In this document: positions 1-6,814 of the stretch, one piece after another
Position numbering within the stretch: position 1 is the first letter of the stretch
Layout: each line of letters begins with the position of its first letter
From: an uncultured Bacilli bacterium
Lineage (GTDB): Bacteria > Bacillota_I > Bacilli_A > RF39 > UBA660
NCBI GenBank assembly: GCA_944363805.1
Contig: CALVVH010000054.1
Location: 1-7,576 of the forward strand
DNA length: 7,576 bases
Direction: 5' to 3'
The notes under the pieces: generated by a model
The model's database searches: none
Told to the model about the DNA's origin: nothing
The model's input: the letters and a program-made list of their open reading frames with translations, nothing else
Translations under genes and position numbers: made by a program

Positions 1-10
1 TTATGCATTT

Positions 11-19
11 TGTGGATAA
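11..19 (-). promoter_or_regulatory. Perfect DnaA box (TTATCCACA on the minus strand)
   Basis: The plus strand reads TGTGGATAA, the reverse complement of the DnaA-box consensus TTATCCACA. A second copy, TTATCAACA, lies at 39-47 on the plus strand with one mismatch. A single 9-mer can occur by chance in AT-rich DNA, so only the pair and its intergenic position lend weight. Function as an origin or a DnaA-titration site is inference. Confidence 0.45.
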
Positions 20-164
20 CTCCCACAAATTTCTTTACTTATCAACATGTGCTCTTTGATTTTTTATTGTATTTTAACCCACTTTTGTTTCTTTGGCTGT
101 GAATTGTAACAGGAAAAAGATGATTTAAATAATTGGTTAAAAAATAATATGAAATAAATAAAAA

Positions 165-230
165 TTATGTAGAAAGTTTTTAAGTAAAAAGTCTTATTTT
201 TAAGTCTTTTTTCATTAACTTTCTACATAA
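165..230. repeat. 66-nt imperfect palindrome, possible bidirectional terminator
   Basis: The outer arms are perfect 14-bp inverted repeats (TTATGTAGAAAGTT at 165-178 and its reverse complement at 217-230). Inside is a second stem: AAAAAGTCTTA at 186-196 pairs with TAAGTCTTTTT at 201-211 around a TTTT loop, with one central T-T mismatch. The inner stem is flanked by A and T runs, as in a bidirectional intrinsic terminator, and would suit genes converging here. The long outer arms are not explained by termination alone; a small mobile-element relic with terminal inverted repeats is an alternative. Confidence 0.6.
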
Positions 231-235
231 GTATG

Positions 236-265
236 AAAAAAAGGTACAATATTTGTACACTTTTT
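236..265 (-). terminator. Rho-independent terminator of galE
   Basis: Reading the minus strand downstream of the galE stop, AAAAAG-GTACAA pairs with TTGTAC-CTTTTT across a three-base ATA loop, with one bulged base. A run of seven T residues follows. The plus-strand arms are GTACAA at 244-249 and TTGTAC at 253-258. The hairpin begins about 20 nt after the stop codon, the usual spacing for an intrinsic terminator. The stem is AU-rich, as expected for this genome. Confidence 0.75.
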
Positions 266-283
266 ATAATCAGTTATAGCAAG

Positions 284-1288
284 TCAAGTTTTATGTTTTT
301 GTTGTTCTAATATAAAATTATATGAATCTTTGCACATTTCTTCTATACCAAGTTGTGCTTTCCAATGCAGTTCTTTTTCGGCTTTTGTAGGGTCAGCATA
401 GCATTCTGCAACATCTCCGGCTCTTCTTCCAGTAATTTCAAAAGGAATTTTTACGTTATTTACTTTTTCAAATGTTCTAATTAAATCTAAAACGCTATAT
501 CCTTTGCCCGTACCCAAATTATAAATATACAAACCATTGCTGTTATTTTCTAAAGCTTTAACATGTCCCTTTGCTAAATCTACAACGTGAATATAATCTC
601 TTACACCGGTACCATCATGAGTAGGATAATCATTACCAAATACACTTAAATGATCAAGCTTTCCAATTGCCACTCTTACAATATAGGGCATTAAATTATT
701 TGGTATATCAGTTGGATCTTCGCCAAGCAGTCCTGATTTTTCAGCACCGATAGGATTAAAGTATCTAAGTAATGTAACTTTCCATTCATTATCTGATTTA
801 TAAATGTCTGACATTATCCATTCATTTACTAATTTTGTTGTTCCATAGGGATTAATAGTTGATAAGGGAAAATTCTCTTTTATTGGCAATGTTTTAGGTT
901 TTCCATAAACTGTAGCACTTGATGAAAAAACTATGTTTTTACAATTATGTTCCTTCATAACTTTTAGCAAATTGATAGTAGAACCGACATTATTTTCATA
1001 ATATTCTAAAGGCTTTTCTACCGATTCACCGACTGCTTTTAACCCAGCAAAATGTATTACTGCATCAATTTTATTCTCATCAAAAATTTTGGTTAGTAAC
1101 TCATAATCACAAACATCACCTTTAATAAAGGTAAACTCTTTGTTTGTTAATTTTTTTATTTTGTCTACTACTTTCATTTTAGAATTAACTAAATTATCAA
1201 TAATTATTGGATCATAGCCATTATTAAGAAGTTCTACAACCGTATGACTTCCTATATAGCCTGTTCCTCCAGTAACTAATACTTTCAT
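284..1288 (-). CDS. galE: UDP-glucose 4-epimerase
   Basis: GalE interconverts UDP-glucose and UDP-galactose in the cytoplasm (Leloir pathway, and supply of UDP-galactose for cell-surface glycans). It is an NAD-dependent extended short-chain dehydrogenase. The sequence shows the N-terminal Rossmann motif GGTGYIG directly after the first beta strand, the conserved SSSATVYG segment carrying the catalytic Ser, the YGTTK segment with the catalytic Tyr and Lys (about residues 148 and 152), NLMPYI, and GVRDYIHVVDLA. From the ATG at 1288 it is 334 aa, full family length. An ATG three codons upstream (1297) is in frame, but the only Shine-Dalgarno-like sequence (GGATGG, 1303-1298) abuts it, whereas it lies 9 nt from the ATG at 1288, which also gives the typical MKVLVTGG start. 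The stop is TGA. The gene follows the surface-protein gene after an 86-nt gap, and a terminator follows at 265-236. Its placement after a surface-protein gene fits a cell-envelope role, but that is inference. Confidence 0.96.
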   Translation of the reverse strand: MKVLVTGGTGYIGSHTVVELLNNGYDPIIIDNLVNSKMKVVDKIKKLTNKEFTFIKGDVCDYELLTKIFDENKIDAVIHFAGLKAVGESVEKPLEYYENNVGSTINLLKVMKEHNCKNIVFSSSATVYGKPKTLPIKENFPLSTINPYGTTKLVNEWIMSDIYKSDNEWKVTLLRYFNPIGAEKSGLLGEDPTDIPNNLMPYIVRVAIGKLDHLSVFGNDYPTHDGTGVRDYIHVVDLAKGHVKALENNSNGLYIYNLGTGKGYSVLDLIRTFEKVNNVKIPFEITGRRAGDVAECYADPTKAEKELHWKAQLGIEEMCKDSYNFILEQQKHKT

Positions 1289-1319
1289 ACTTTTCATCCA
1301 TCCATTTATTAATACAATA

Positions 1320-1348
1320 AGTTTATCATGTTATGAAATTTTTGTAAA
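1320..1348 (-). promoter_or_regulatory. Possible sigma-A promoter of galE
   Basis: On the minus strand, TTTACA (1348-1343) and TAAACT (1325-1320) are separated by exactly 17 bp, about 32 nt before the galE start. The -35 matches consensus at 5 of 6 positions, the -10 at only 4 of 6. I see no terminator between the surface-protein stop and this site, so galE may also be transcribed by read-through. Confidence 0.35.
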
Positions 1349-1374
1349 TTACATAAGAAATTGATTTAATGCTT

Positions 1375-2583
1375 TTAGTTCATAATTATTTGATACGGAT
1401 CTTCTGCTGTGCCAGTACCGTTTACTTTAGCTGTTTTGATAATATTGATGACTGGACGAACGCCCCGAAGTAATTCACCAGAGACATTACTAGCTAGTGA
1501 ACCATCGGAATTGACTATAAATGGATAATAAATGTTGTTGACATTTTGAGCACTGGTCATAGTGTAATACGCAGTTGTTATGTCACTATTATATAAATAA
1601 TAACTATTGTTAGCAATTGTCGAACCTCCAGCCATAACAACTTCATCAGCAGTTAGTAAACCTATTTTGCCATTTTCGGAATAACCTAAGCAAACGAAAG
1701 TTGGAATCTTATTGGTAACAATCCTACTGTAAGCGGCATAAGAAGTACTACCAGCTTCCAATACCATGTCATTACAATATTTATAATAAGCAATATAATC
1801 ACTATAATTAGTTAAGTTTTGGTCATACCAACTTTCTAGTACTTCGATAATATCAGATTCAATAAAAGCATTAGAATCTGTATAGTAACTGCTTATTTCT
1901 TCTAATAGGCCATCTAAAACTAGTTTGACAGAACCGTCACCATTTATTTTAACGATTTTCCAATTGAAACCTCCGAAAGAAACATTATTGTTGATGACTG
2001 CCCCACGGAAATAATAAGATACGCCTTGACTATCTTGGGCCATTAAAAGACCTTCATCAAAAGTTGCGGCATCTCCTAAAGCAGTTAAGGTGGTATCACT
2101 TATTTTATTATTAGCAAGAATGACATCAGCAAATGTATTTTCTTCATTGCTACGGAGTCCGACTTTGATTGTTCCCGAATATTGTTCAGTTTGATTGCTT
2201 TTAAAGCTTAAAGTATAATTGATTGTTTCATTGCTATTTATAGAAACTTGATTAGAGATGATGTCCGATTTTAAAGTGTTAGAAATATCCAAATTGTCAG
2301 AGGATGTCAGTTCATAATTTACATCACTAGCATAAACATCTGACAATTGAATGTAATAATATTTTTGTTCATCACTATTGTTAGTTACAGAAAATGCAAG
2401 TGTAGCGTCGCCACTCAAGTTAAATTTATCGCCATTTATATAATTTATTGTCAAATCGCCATCAACGACAATAGCTGATTTATCAATCACTTCATTATAA
2501 AATAAATATCCTATACCTACAGAAGCGCAGGCAATAATCAAAATAAATATGAAAACTAAAACTGATTTAAACCTCAAACGCAT
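1375..2583 (-). CDS. Membrane-anchored extracytoplasmic protein of unknown function
   Basis: This 402-aa protein starts with Arg/Lys residues and one hydrophobic segment (about residues 6-29), most likely an uncleaved membrane anchor with the rest outside the cell. Residues about 40-147 are Ser/Thr/Asn-rich with alternating hydrophobics and look like a beta-sandwich (Ig-like) domain. Residues about 175-400 form a second domain: YYFRGAV, GGFNWKIVKINGDGSVKLVLDG-type core (about 190-225), two Cys (about 270 and 298) that could form a disulfide, GLLTADEV, then GVRPVIN and a terminal GTAEDPY motif. I recall this second arrangement from uncultured gut Firmicutes surface proteins, possibly related to DUF6273-type domains, but cannot name a function. 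An IIAC sequence resembles a lipobox, yet the hydrophobic run continues past it. The upstream TTG at 2592 touches the ribosome binding site AAAGGA (2598-2593), which sits 9 nt from the ATG at 2583, so I chose that ATG. It has its own strong promoter, and a related C-terminal remnant lies just upstream (2961-2755). Confidence 0.85.
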   Translation of the reverse strand: MRLRFKSVLVFIFILIIACASVGIGYLFYNEVIDKSAIVVDGDLTINYINGDKFNLSGDATLAFSVTNNSDEQKYYYIQLSDVYASDVNYELTSSDNLDISNTLKSDIISNQVSINSNETINYTLSFKSNQTEQYSGTIKVGLRSNEENTFADVILANNKISDTTLTALGDAATFDEGLLMAQDSQGVSYYFRGAVINNNVSFGGFNWKIVKINGDGSVKLVLDGLLEEISSYYTDSNAFIESDIIEVLESWYDQNLTNYSDYIAYYKYCNDMVLEAGSTSYAAYSRIVTNKIPTFVCLGYSENGKIGLLTADEVVMAGGSTIANNSYYLYNSDITTAYYTMTSAQNVNNIYYPFIVNSDGSLASNVSGELLRGVRPVINIIKTAKVNGTGTAEDPYQIIMN

Positions 2584-2611
2584 TCTTATCAATCCTTTAT
2601 TTCTTATGATA

Positions 2612-2641
2612 ATTATACTTTAATATTCTAAATATTGTCAA
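2612..2641 (-). promoter_or_regulatory. Strong sigma-A promoter of the surface-protein gene
   Basis: The minus strand has a perfect -35 TTGACA (2641-2636) and a perfect -10 TATAAT (2617-2612) with an 18-bp spacer. The -10 lies 28 nt before the ATG at 2583, leaving a short leader that contains the ribosome binding site AAAGGA. The upstream flank is AT-rich and could act as an UP element. The spacer contains AATATT-CTA-AATATT (2622-2636), a small palindrome that might be an operator or simply reflect AT-richness. Confidence 0.85.
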
Positions 2642-2699
2642 TAATTTTACAAATATATCAAGAAAATTTCATATTTATCGAACAAAATACATTAATAAC

Positions 2700-2732
2700 A
2701 AAAACAAGATAAATAATTTTCAATTTATCTTG
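2700..2732 (-). terminator. Rho-independent terminator of the dnaK-tldDE-dnaJ operon
   Basis: On the minus strand CAAGATAAAT (2732-2723) pairs perfectly over 10 bp with ATTTATCTTG (2714-2705) across an 8-base loop, followed by TTTTTGTTATT. It lies 23 nt beyond the end of the pseudogene remnant and before the promoter of the next gene. I see no comparable hairpin closer to the dnaJ stop, so the remnant probably forms part of the dnaJ 3' untranslated region. Confidence 0.75.
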
Positions 2733-2754
2733 CCTTCTTTAATATCAATCTATA

Positions 2755-2961
2755 TTAAACTATAATATATGGATCTGCCTTTGTCCCAGCATGCCCCTCA
2801 TATACTTGAACATCAGAATTCAAATAAAATGAAGGGCGAATAGCAAAGCTACTGCTACGTACTGTATAACCACCTACAATACCATAATCATAAATATATA
2901 GCGCACCATATGTAGAATCTGAGCGCCGAGAAATTGTCCACTCTGTGTCTCCCTTTAGCTA
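2755..2961 (-). pseudogene. C-terminal remnant of a surface protein related to the 2583-1375 gene
   Basis: A minus-strand frame of 67 codons is open from just after a TAG (2961-2959) to a TAA (2757-2755). It contains no ATG or other usable start and no ribosome binding site. The translation begins LKGDTEWTISRRS, continues with GGYTVRSSSFAIRPSFYLNSD, and ends GTKADPYIIV. This matches the layout of the C-terminus of the intact neighbour (YYTMTS..., GVRPVIN, GTAEDPYQI): a W/Y-T-x-S strand, a G-x-R/I-R-P segment and a final G-T-x-x-D-P-Y. It therefore looks like the last part of a once longer paralogue whose 5' portion has been lost, with only 22 nt separating it from the dnaJ stop. It is paralogous, not a copy: identity outside the motifs is low. 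Being a terminal fragment of a recent assembly or horizontal event is possible but not demonstrable here. Confidence 0.75.
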
Positions 2962-2971
2962 CCAAACTAGT

Positions 2972-3002
2972 AATACTTTTTATTTAATCCAAATACTTTT
3001 TA
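2972..3002. repeat. 11-bp direct repeat flanking the dnaJ stop codon
   Basis: AATACTTTTTA occurs at 2972-2982 and again at 2992-3002, a 20-bp period. The right copy lies in the last codons of dnaJ and the left copy just after its stop (2984). It sits exactly where dnaJ joins the pseudogene remnant, so it may be a scar of the rearrangement. Short A/T-run repeats are also common by chance in this base composition. Confidence 0.4.
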
Positions 3003-4117
3003 AAATTTTTGAATTCAGCGCTATCTTCCAAATCAGTTTTAGCTAAGTCTTGAAGCAAATTCTTTTGTTTTCTATCAAGTTTCGTTGGAATTATTATATT
3101 GATAACAGCATACATGTTACCCCGTCCAAAAGAATTTGGAGTTTTTAAGCCTTTTCCTTTAAGTTTCAATTTTGTATAATTTTGGGTTCCAGGTTTAATA
3201 TCTAAGATTACATTGCCAGTAAGTGTTGGAATTTCTTTCTTACATCCCAATGCTGCATCAGTAATAGTAACGGGTACTTCTAAATAGATATCAGCACCAT
3301 CTCTTTCAAATAATGGATGTTCTTTTATCTTAAATTCGATAAATACATCACCATTAGATCCTCCATTTACACCAGCATTTCCTTTTCCACTAAGGCGAAG
3401 TTGGAATCCTTCATCGACACCTTCTGGAATAGTAACTGTAAGTGTCTTAGTTTTAGAAACTACCCCTTTACCACGACATTCATCACAAACAGTTTCAAAA
3501 CTTTTACCAGCTCCTCGACAATCCGGACAAGTTTTTTGCGTTTGCATGTACCCAAATATTGTTTGTTGTTGTTCAAGTACTCTTCCAGCACCACCACAAG
3601 TCTTACAAGTCTTTTCACCAAAGCCACCTTTTCCATGACAGCGCGAACATTCTGCCGTTAAATCTAATTTAATATCCTTTTCACAACCAAATGCTGCTTC
3701 TTCAAAAGTTAGATTTAGTACTACTCTTATATCTTTGCCACGACTTGCTCTAGTACTACTGCTGCTTCTAGAACGACTTCCTCCAAAACCAAAGCCACCG
3801 AAAGCACCTCCGAATAAATCGCTTAAAATATCATCTAAATTGATATCTCCAGCATCGAATCCTGCAAAGCCACCACCAGCTCCTGCACCACCATTTTGGA
3901 AAGCTGCATGACCAAATTGATCATATTGTTTTCTCTTCCCAGGATCCGATAAAATGGCATAAGCTTCCCCAATTTCTTTGAACTTTTCTTCAGCACCTGG
4001 CTCTTTATTTATATCTGGGTGATATTGTTTAGCCAGTTTTCTAAATGCCCTTTTTATTTCTTCATCAGTTGCTGTTTTACTAACACCAAGTACTTCATAA
4101 TAATCTTTTTTATTCAT
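2984..4117 (-). CDS. dnaJ: Chaperone protein DnaJ (Hsp40, type I)
   Basis: DnaJ delivers unfolded substrates to DnaK and stimulates its ATPase in the cytoplasm. The 377-aa protein has all type I parts in order: J-domain (1-70) with the HPD triad at 33-35, a Gly/Phe-rich linker (about 75-115) followed by a Ser/Arg stretch, a complete zinc-binding region with four CxxCxGxG repeats (near 157, 171, 197 and 211), and the C-terminal substrate-binding domains ending in the usual PTKL segment and a helical tail. The ATG at 4117 gives the classic [12 protein letters not shown] start and has a strong GGAGGTG (4130-4124) six nt upstream; the in-frame ATG farther upstream (4141) does not. The start overlaps the tldE stop by 8 nt (ATGAATAA), implying translational coupling. 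dnaJ normally follows dnaK directly; here tldD and tldE lie between them. Confidence 0.98.
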   Translation of the reverse strand: MNKKDYYEVLGVSKTATDEEIKRAFRKLAKQYHPDINKEPGAEEKFKEIGEAYAILSDPGKRKQYDQFGHAAFQNGGAGAGGGFAGFDAGDINLDDILSDLFGGAFGGFGFGGSRSRSSSSTRASRGKDIRVVLNLTFEEAAFGCEKDIKLDLTAECSRCHGKGGFGEKTCKTCGGAGRVLEQQQTIFGYMQTQKTCPDCRGAGKSFETVCDECRGKGVVSKTKTLTVTIPEGVDEGFQLRLSGKGNAGVNGGSNGDVFIEFKIKEHPLFERDGADIYLEVPVTITDAALGCKKEIPTLTGNVILDIKPGTQNYTKLKLKGKGLKTPNSFGRGNMYAVINIIIPTKLDRKQKNLLQDLAKTDLEDSAEFKNFKKYLD

Positions 4118-5387
4118 CTTGTTCACCTCCAGCAATAGCAATATTACTTAACAATAATGAAGGAGATAATACATCAATTCTACTTTGTGACATATCACTA
4201 CCAACACTTATAATGTTTGAAAACAATTCAAATATATTAGTAGATAAAACAATCATGTCTAAGCCTTTAGTAATAACGCCATTTTCCACTAAATAACCAG
4301 AAACTGGAATTGAAATGTTACCACTTTTAACATCAATTCCTGAATGTAAGCCCATAGCTTCATCAATAATAATGCCATTATTTAATTCTTTAATTAATTC
4401 CTCATATGATTTATTACCACTTACTATATGCATATTAAAGACTCCACTAGCATTACCAGTTTCAGTTTCTTTGCTCTTAATGGCATATTCAATATTATTG
4501 AGTTTTTGAGCAAATACTCCTTTATCAATAATTTTTTTAGATGTTGTTTTCGTTCCTTCCGAATCAAAATACTTCCTATATATAGCATATTCACTAAATG
4601 GTTCTTCAACTATACTTAGTTTATCACTAAATACTTTCTTATTAAATTTATCAACTAATACTGATTCATTTTGCATAATATTCTTAGTATAAAACATCGA
4701 TACAAAAGAAGCCAATATATCTGCTACAATATTATTTTTTAAAATTATATTATATCTACCTGTTTTTAAAGAGACACTATTAAGTTTATACTTTAATCCT
4801 TCTAAAGAAGTAATAATTTCTTCTTTAAAGCCATCAAAATCATAATTCTTAGCAAAATAAGTTATATAAGATGCTTTGCTTTTTTCTCCATCATTAACTG
4901 AAACACCTGCAGCAAATACATGATAATAATCACTACTTTTAAGATTACTTTTACTATTTTTTATAGTTATATAATTATTAGCATATTCATACTCTAATTC
5001 TAAGTTTGCTAAAGAAGGATAATTATCTTTTAACTTATATATTTTTTTTAAATCTTCTCTTACTTTCTTATAATCAGTTAAATCTTTATTTTTATTTATT
5101 TTACTAATACTGCCTTTACTTAAATAATTTTTATTATCATTATCCTGTATATCTAATATTGTTTCAATATTGTCTAATATCTTTTCGGGATTCTTTAAAC
5201 TTTCAACTTCTAATTTTACACATTTGTTATTTTTAATTGCTTTAATAAGATAGCTCTTAACATTAGTTACTTGATAATGTTTTTCTTGTTTATTTAAAAC
5301 ACCAATATTAACACTTTCTGTTTTGCTTTCATTTATTTCTAAATCGATAGCTCTTTCTTTAGCAAGGTTGATAAGTTTATTTTGCAC
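4110..5387 (-). CDS. tldE: TldE/PmbA-type protease partner subunit
   Basis: TldE (PmbA) is the catalytically silent partner of TldD; in Escherichia coli the two form a heterodimeric metalloprotease that digests unfolded peptides, matures microcin B17 and degrades the CcdA antitoxin (established for E. coli). This 425-aa protein has the family pattern in its C-terminal half: an EGTKTT segment followed by a short turn ([10 protein letters not shown]), then [25 protein letters not shown], and a final ISVGSDM stretch. It has no HExxxH, as expected for the TldE side. The N-terminal half is divergent and Lys/Asn-rich. The frame also runs up to a GTG at 5396 that lies within the ribosome binding site; GGAGGTG (5400-5394) sits 6 nt from the GTG at 5387, which I take as the start. 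It overlaps tldD by 11 nt and dnaJ by 8 nt, so co-translation and 1:1 assembly with TldD are likely. Confidence 0.88.
   Translation of the reverse strand: MQNKLINLAKERAIDLEINESKTESVNIGVLNKQEKHYQVTNVKSYLIKAIKNNKCVKLEVESLKNPEKILDNIETILDIQDNDNKNYLSKGSISKINKNKDLTDYKKVREDLKKIYKLKDNYPSLANLELEYEYANNYITIKNSKSNLKSSDYYHVFAAGVSVNDGEKSKASYITYFAKNYDFDGFKEEIITSLEGLKYKLNSVSLKTGRYNIILKNNIVADILASFVSMFYTKNIMQNESVLVDKFNKKVFSDKLSIVEEPFSEYAIYRKYFDSEGTKTTSKKIIDKGVFAQKLNNIEYAIKSKETETGNASGVFNMHIVSGNKSYEELIKELNNGIIIDEAMGLHSGIDVKSGNISIPVSGYLVENGVITKGLDMIVLSTNIFELFSNIISVGSDMSQSRIDVLSPSLLLSNIAIAGGEQDE
4124..4130 (-). promoter_or_regulatory. dnaJ ribosome binding site inside the tldE coding end
   Basis: GGAGGTG on the minus strand lies 6 nt before the dnaJ ATG. 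It is read at the same time as Gly-Gly in the Gly-Gly-Glu-Gln-Asp-Glu C-terminus of TldE. The 12-mer GGAGGTGAACAA is identical to the one at the tldD/tldE junction (5400-5389). The site fixes the dnaJ start at 4117. Confidence 0.9.
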
Positions 5388-6753
5388 TTTGTTCACCTCC
5401 CACTAAAATACTACTTACTTTAATCGTCGGTTCTCCGACATTGACTGGAACACTTCCACTATTAGATCCACACATACCAGGTCCTAAAGCTAAATCATCA
5501 CTAATCATTTCAACATTTTGTAAAATTTCTTTAGTTGTCCCAATAAGACTAGCAGATTTTACACATTCAGCAATTTTACCATCTCTAATCATATAGGCTA
5601 AATCACAGCCGAAGTTAAACTCACCAGTCTCTGGACTTACTTGACCACCACCAAGTCTTTTAGCATAAAGTCCTAATTTGATACTTTTAATCATGTCCTC
5701 AAATCTATCAGTTCCAGGAAGTAAATAAGTATTATTCATTCTCGAAGTTGGAGCAAATAAGTATGATTCTCTTCTGCCACTTCCAGTTACTTGCATGCCC
5801 ATCTTTCGATTATTGATTTCATCTATCAAGTATCCTACTAAAACGCCATCTTTAATTAAAATATTGCATTTAGTTTCACAACCTTCATCATCAATTTTGG
5901 TGCTTCCCCATTCTTTATCAAGGGTTCCATCATCGACGATATTCACAATATTAGATGCCACCTTTTTATTTAAATCATGGGATAAAACAGACATTCCATC
6001 AGCAACACTAGTTGCTTCCATTGCATGACCACAAGCTTCATGGAATATTACTCCACCAAAGCCAGGACCAATTACCACTGGCATAACTCCTCCAGGACAA
6101 GGCTTAGCATATAATTTATCTAATCCTTCCGTAACAAGTTCGTTAATTACTTCATCATAATTGATACCATCAAGAATATCTGCACTACTAGATAATCCCC
6201 TACTATAATATACATTAGCTAATTTTTCGCCATCTTTAAAATTGATGATAATAAATATTCTACTTCTAATTCTATTTTCTTTTTTATACAATCCAGTATG
6301 ATTAGCTATAGTAACATCTTGCATTGTACTAGCAAATCTTATATTTACTTGACTTATTCTTTCGTCCTTCGGCCAAACTTTAGCATCTATACTAGCTAAT
6401 TTATCTTTAATATCAGTATCGGTATAATGAGTATTCGTATCATTTACATATTTTTTTAATTTTTTTAACTTAATATTGCTATACTTTACTTTATTATCTA
6501 TATTCTTAGTTAAATTATTAATTACTTCCTTAATACCTTTACTACTAAAATCATTAGTAGCCGCATAATACACTTGATTATCTAAAGCAATTCTTAAGCC
6601 CATACCATTAGTATCATTTATAGTTAAACTATCTAACCTCTTATCGATGTAATTAAATACTTTGGTAGTTTTATCTTCTAGGAATATTTCGGCAAAATCA
6701 GCCCCAGTCGAAGTTAGCTCATTAAGTATTGTTTCTATTCTATCTCTTTTCAT
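5377..6753 (-). CDS. tldD: TldD metalloprotease (catalytic subunit)
   Basis: TldD is the zinc-dependent catalytic half of the TldD/TldE cytoplasmic peptidase (peptidase family U62). The 458-aa protein has the metal motif HEACGH at about residues 238-243, in the typical GFGGVIFHEACGHAME context. It also has a Cys in GPGMCGSNSGSVP (about residue 428), the position where E. coli TldD carries its third metal ligand. Other family signatures are SGRRESY, RMNNTYLLPG, GGGQVSPETGEFNFGCDLAYMI and a final SVPVNVGEPTI. Length is close to the usual 450-480 aa. The in-frame TTG at 6768 overlaps the region before the ribosome binding site; AGGAG (6762-6758) lies 4 nt from the ATG at 6753, giving the start MKRDRIETIL. 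Its C-terminal GGEQSAK extension carries the tldE ribosome binding site. It follows dnaK after 61 nt and shares the operon with dnaJ, so a role in clearing chaperone-released or damaged peptides is a reasonable inference. Confidence 0.95.
   Translation of the reverse strand: MKRDRIETILNELTSTGADFAEIFLEDKTTKVFNYIDKRLDSLTINDTNGMGLRIALDNQVYYAATNDFSSKGIKEVINNLTKNIDNKVKYSNIKLKKLKKYVNDTNTHYTDTDIKDKLASIDAKVWPKDERISQVNIRFASTMQDVTIANHTGLYKKENRIRSRIFIIINFKDGEKLANVYYSRGLSSSADILDGINYDEVINELVTEGLDKLYAKPCPGGVMPVVIGPGFGGVIFHEACGHAMEATSVADGMSVLSHDLNKKVASNIVNIVDDGTLDKEWGSTKIDDEGCETKCNILIKDGVLVGYLIDEINNRKMGMQVTGSGRRESYLFAPTSRMNNTYLLPGTDRFEDMIKSIKLGLYAKRLGGGQVSPETGEFNFGCDLAYMIRDGKIAECVKSASLIGTTKEILQNVEMISDDLALGPGMCGSNSGSVPVNVGEPTIKVSSILVGGEQSAK
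5394..5400 (-). promoter_or_regulatory. tldE ribosome binding site inside the tldD coding end
   Basis: GGAGGTG precedes the GTG start of tldE at 5387 by 6 nt and encodes Gly-Gly of the TldD C-terminus (GGEQSAK). It rules out the upstream GTG at 5396, which is part of the ribosome binding site itself. The pairing of a strong site with a non-ATG start suggests expression tuned by coupling to tldD. Confidence 0.85.
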
Positions 6754-6770
6754 GTGTCTCCTAACCAAGT

Positions 6771-6795
6771 AAAGAGAGAGTTAAGCTCTCTCTTT
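6771..6795 (-). promoter_or_regulatory. Intercistronic hairpin between dnaK and tldD
   Basis: AAAGAGAGAG (6771-6780) and CTCTCTCTTT (6786-6795) are perfect 10-bp inverted repeats with a 5-nt loop. Read in the transcription direction, the hairpin is followed by ACTTGGTTAGGAG, with no U-run, so it is not a full intrinsic terminator. I see no promoter in this 61-nt gap. A partial attenuator or a 3' RNA-stability/processing element that gives more dnaK than tldDE-dnaJ message is the likeliest role (inference). Confidence 0.65.
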
Positions 6796-6814
6796 CCCTA
6801 TTATCTAATTTCTA

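Larger units (their letters stand above)
1..283. other. Non-coding left-edge region with DnaA-box-like sites and hairpins
   Basis: No gene is supportable here. The only in-frame stretch that reaches the edge is a 15-codon minus-strand frame (48 to 1) with no ribosome binding site, so I do not call it. The region is very AT-rich. It contains a perfect DnaA box at 11-19, a one-mismatch box at 39-47, a weaker match (7 of 9) at 1-9, a 66-nt imperfect palindrome at 165-230, and the galE terminator at 236-265. It may be a spacer between galE and a gene lying to the left of the window, or part of an origin region; dnaA itself is not visible. Confidence 0.6.

Noticed and set aside
1..48. 15-codon minus-strand frame ending in a stop exactly at the left edge
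   Set aside because: No ribosome binding site, no family resemblance, and an upstream in-frame stop at 64-66. It is best treated as chance.
2515..2583. Possible lipoprotein lipobox (IIAC) in the surface protein
   Set aside because: The hydrophobic segment continues well past the Cys (ASVGIGYLFY), which fits a transmembrane anchor better than a cleaved lipoprotein signal.
3317..3661. 114-codon plus-strand open frame opposite dnaJ
   Set aside because: It lies wholly antisense to the conserved zinc-finger and C-terminal region of dnaJ, its product is a Ser/Thr/Phe-rich low-complexity sequence, and it has no ribosome binding site. It is a shadow frame.
4424..4619. Three short frames within tldE on both strands
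   Set aside because: All overlap the tldE frame, lack ribosome binding sites and have no recognisable motifs.
4110..5387. Absence of the HExxxH metal site in the second Tld protein as a sign of gene decay
   Set aside because: TldE/PmbA proteins normally lack the metal motif; the frame is intact and full length.
6754..6814. Full intrinsic terminator ending the dnaK transcript
   Set aside because: The hairpin is not followed by a U-run in the direction of transcription, and no new promoter is visible before tldD.
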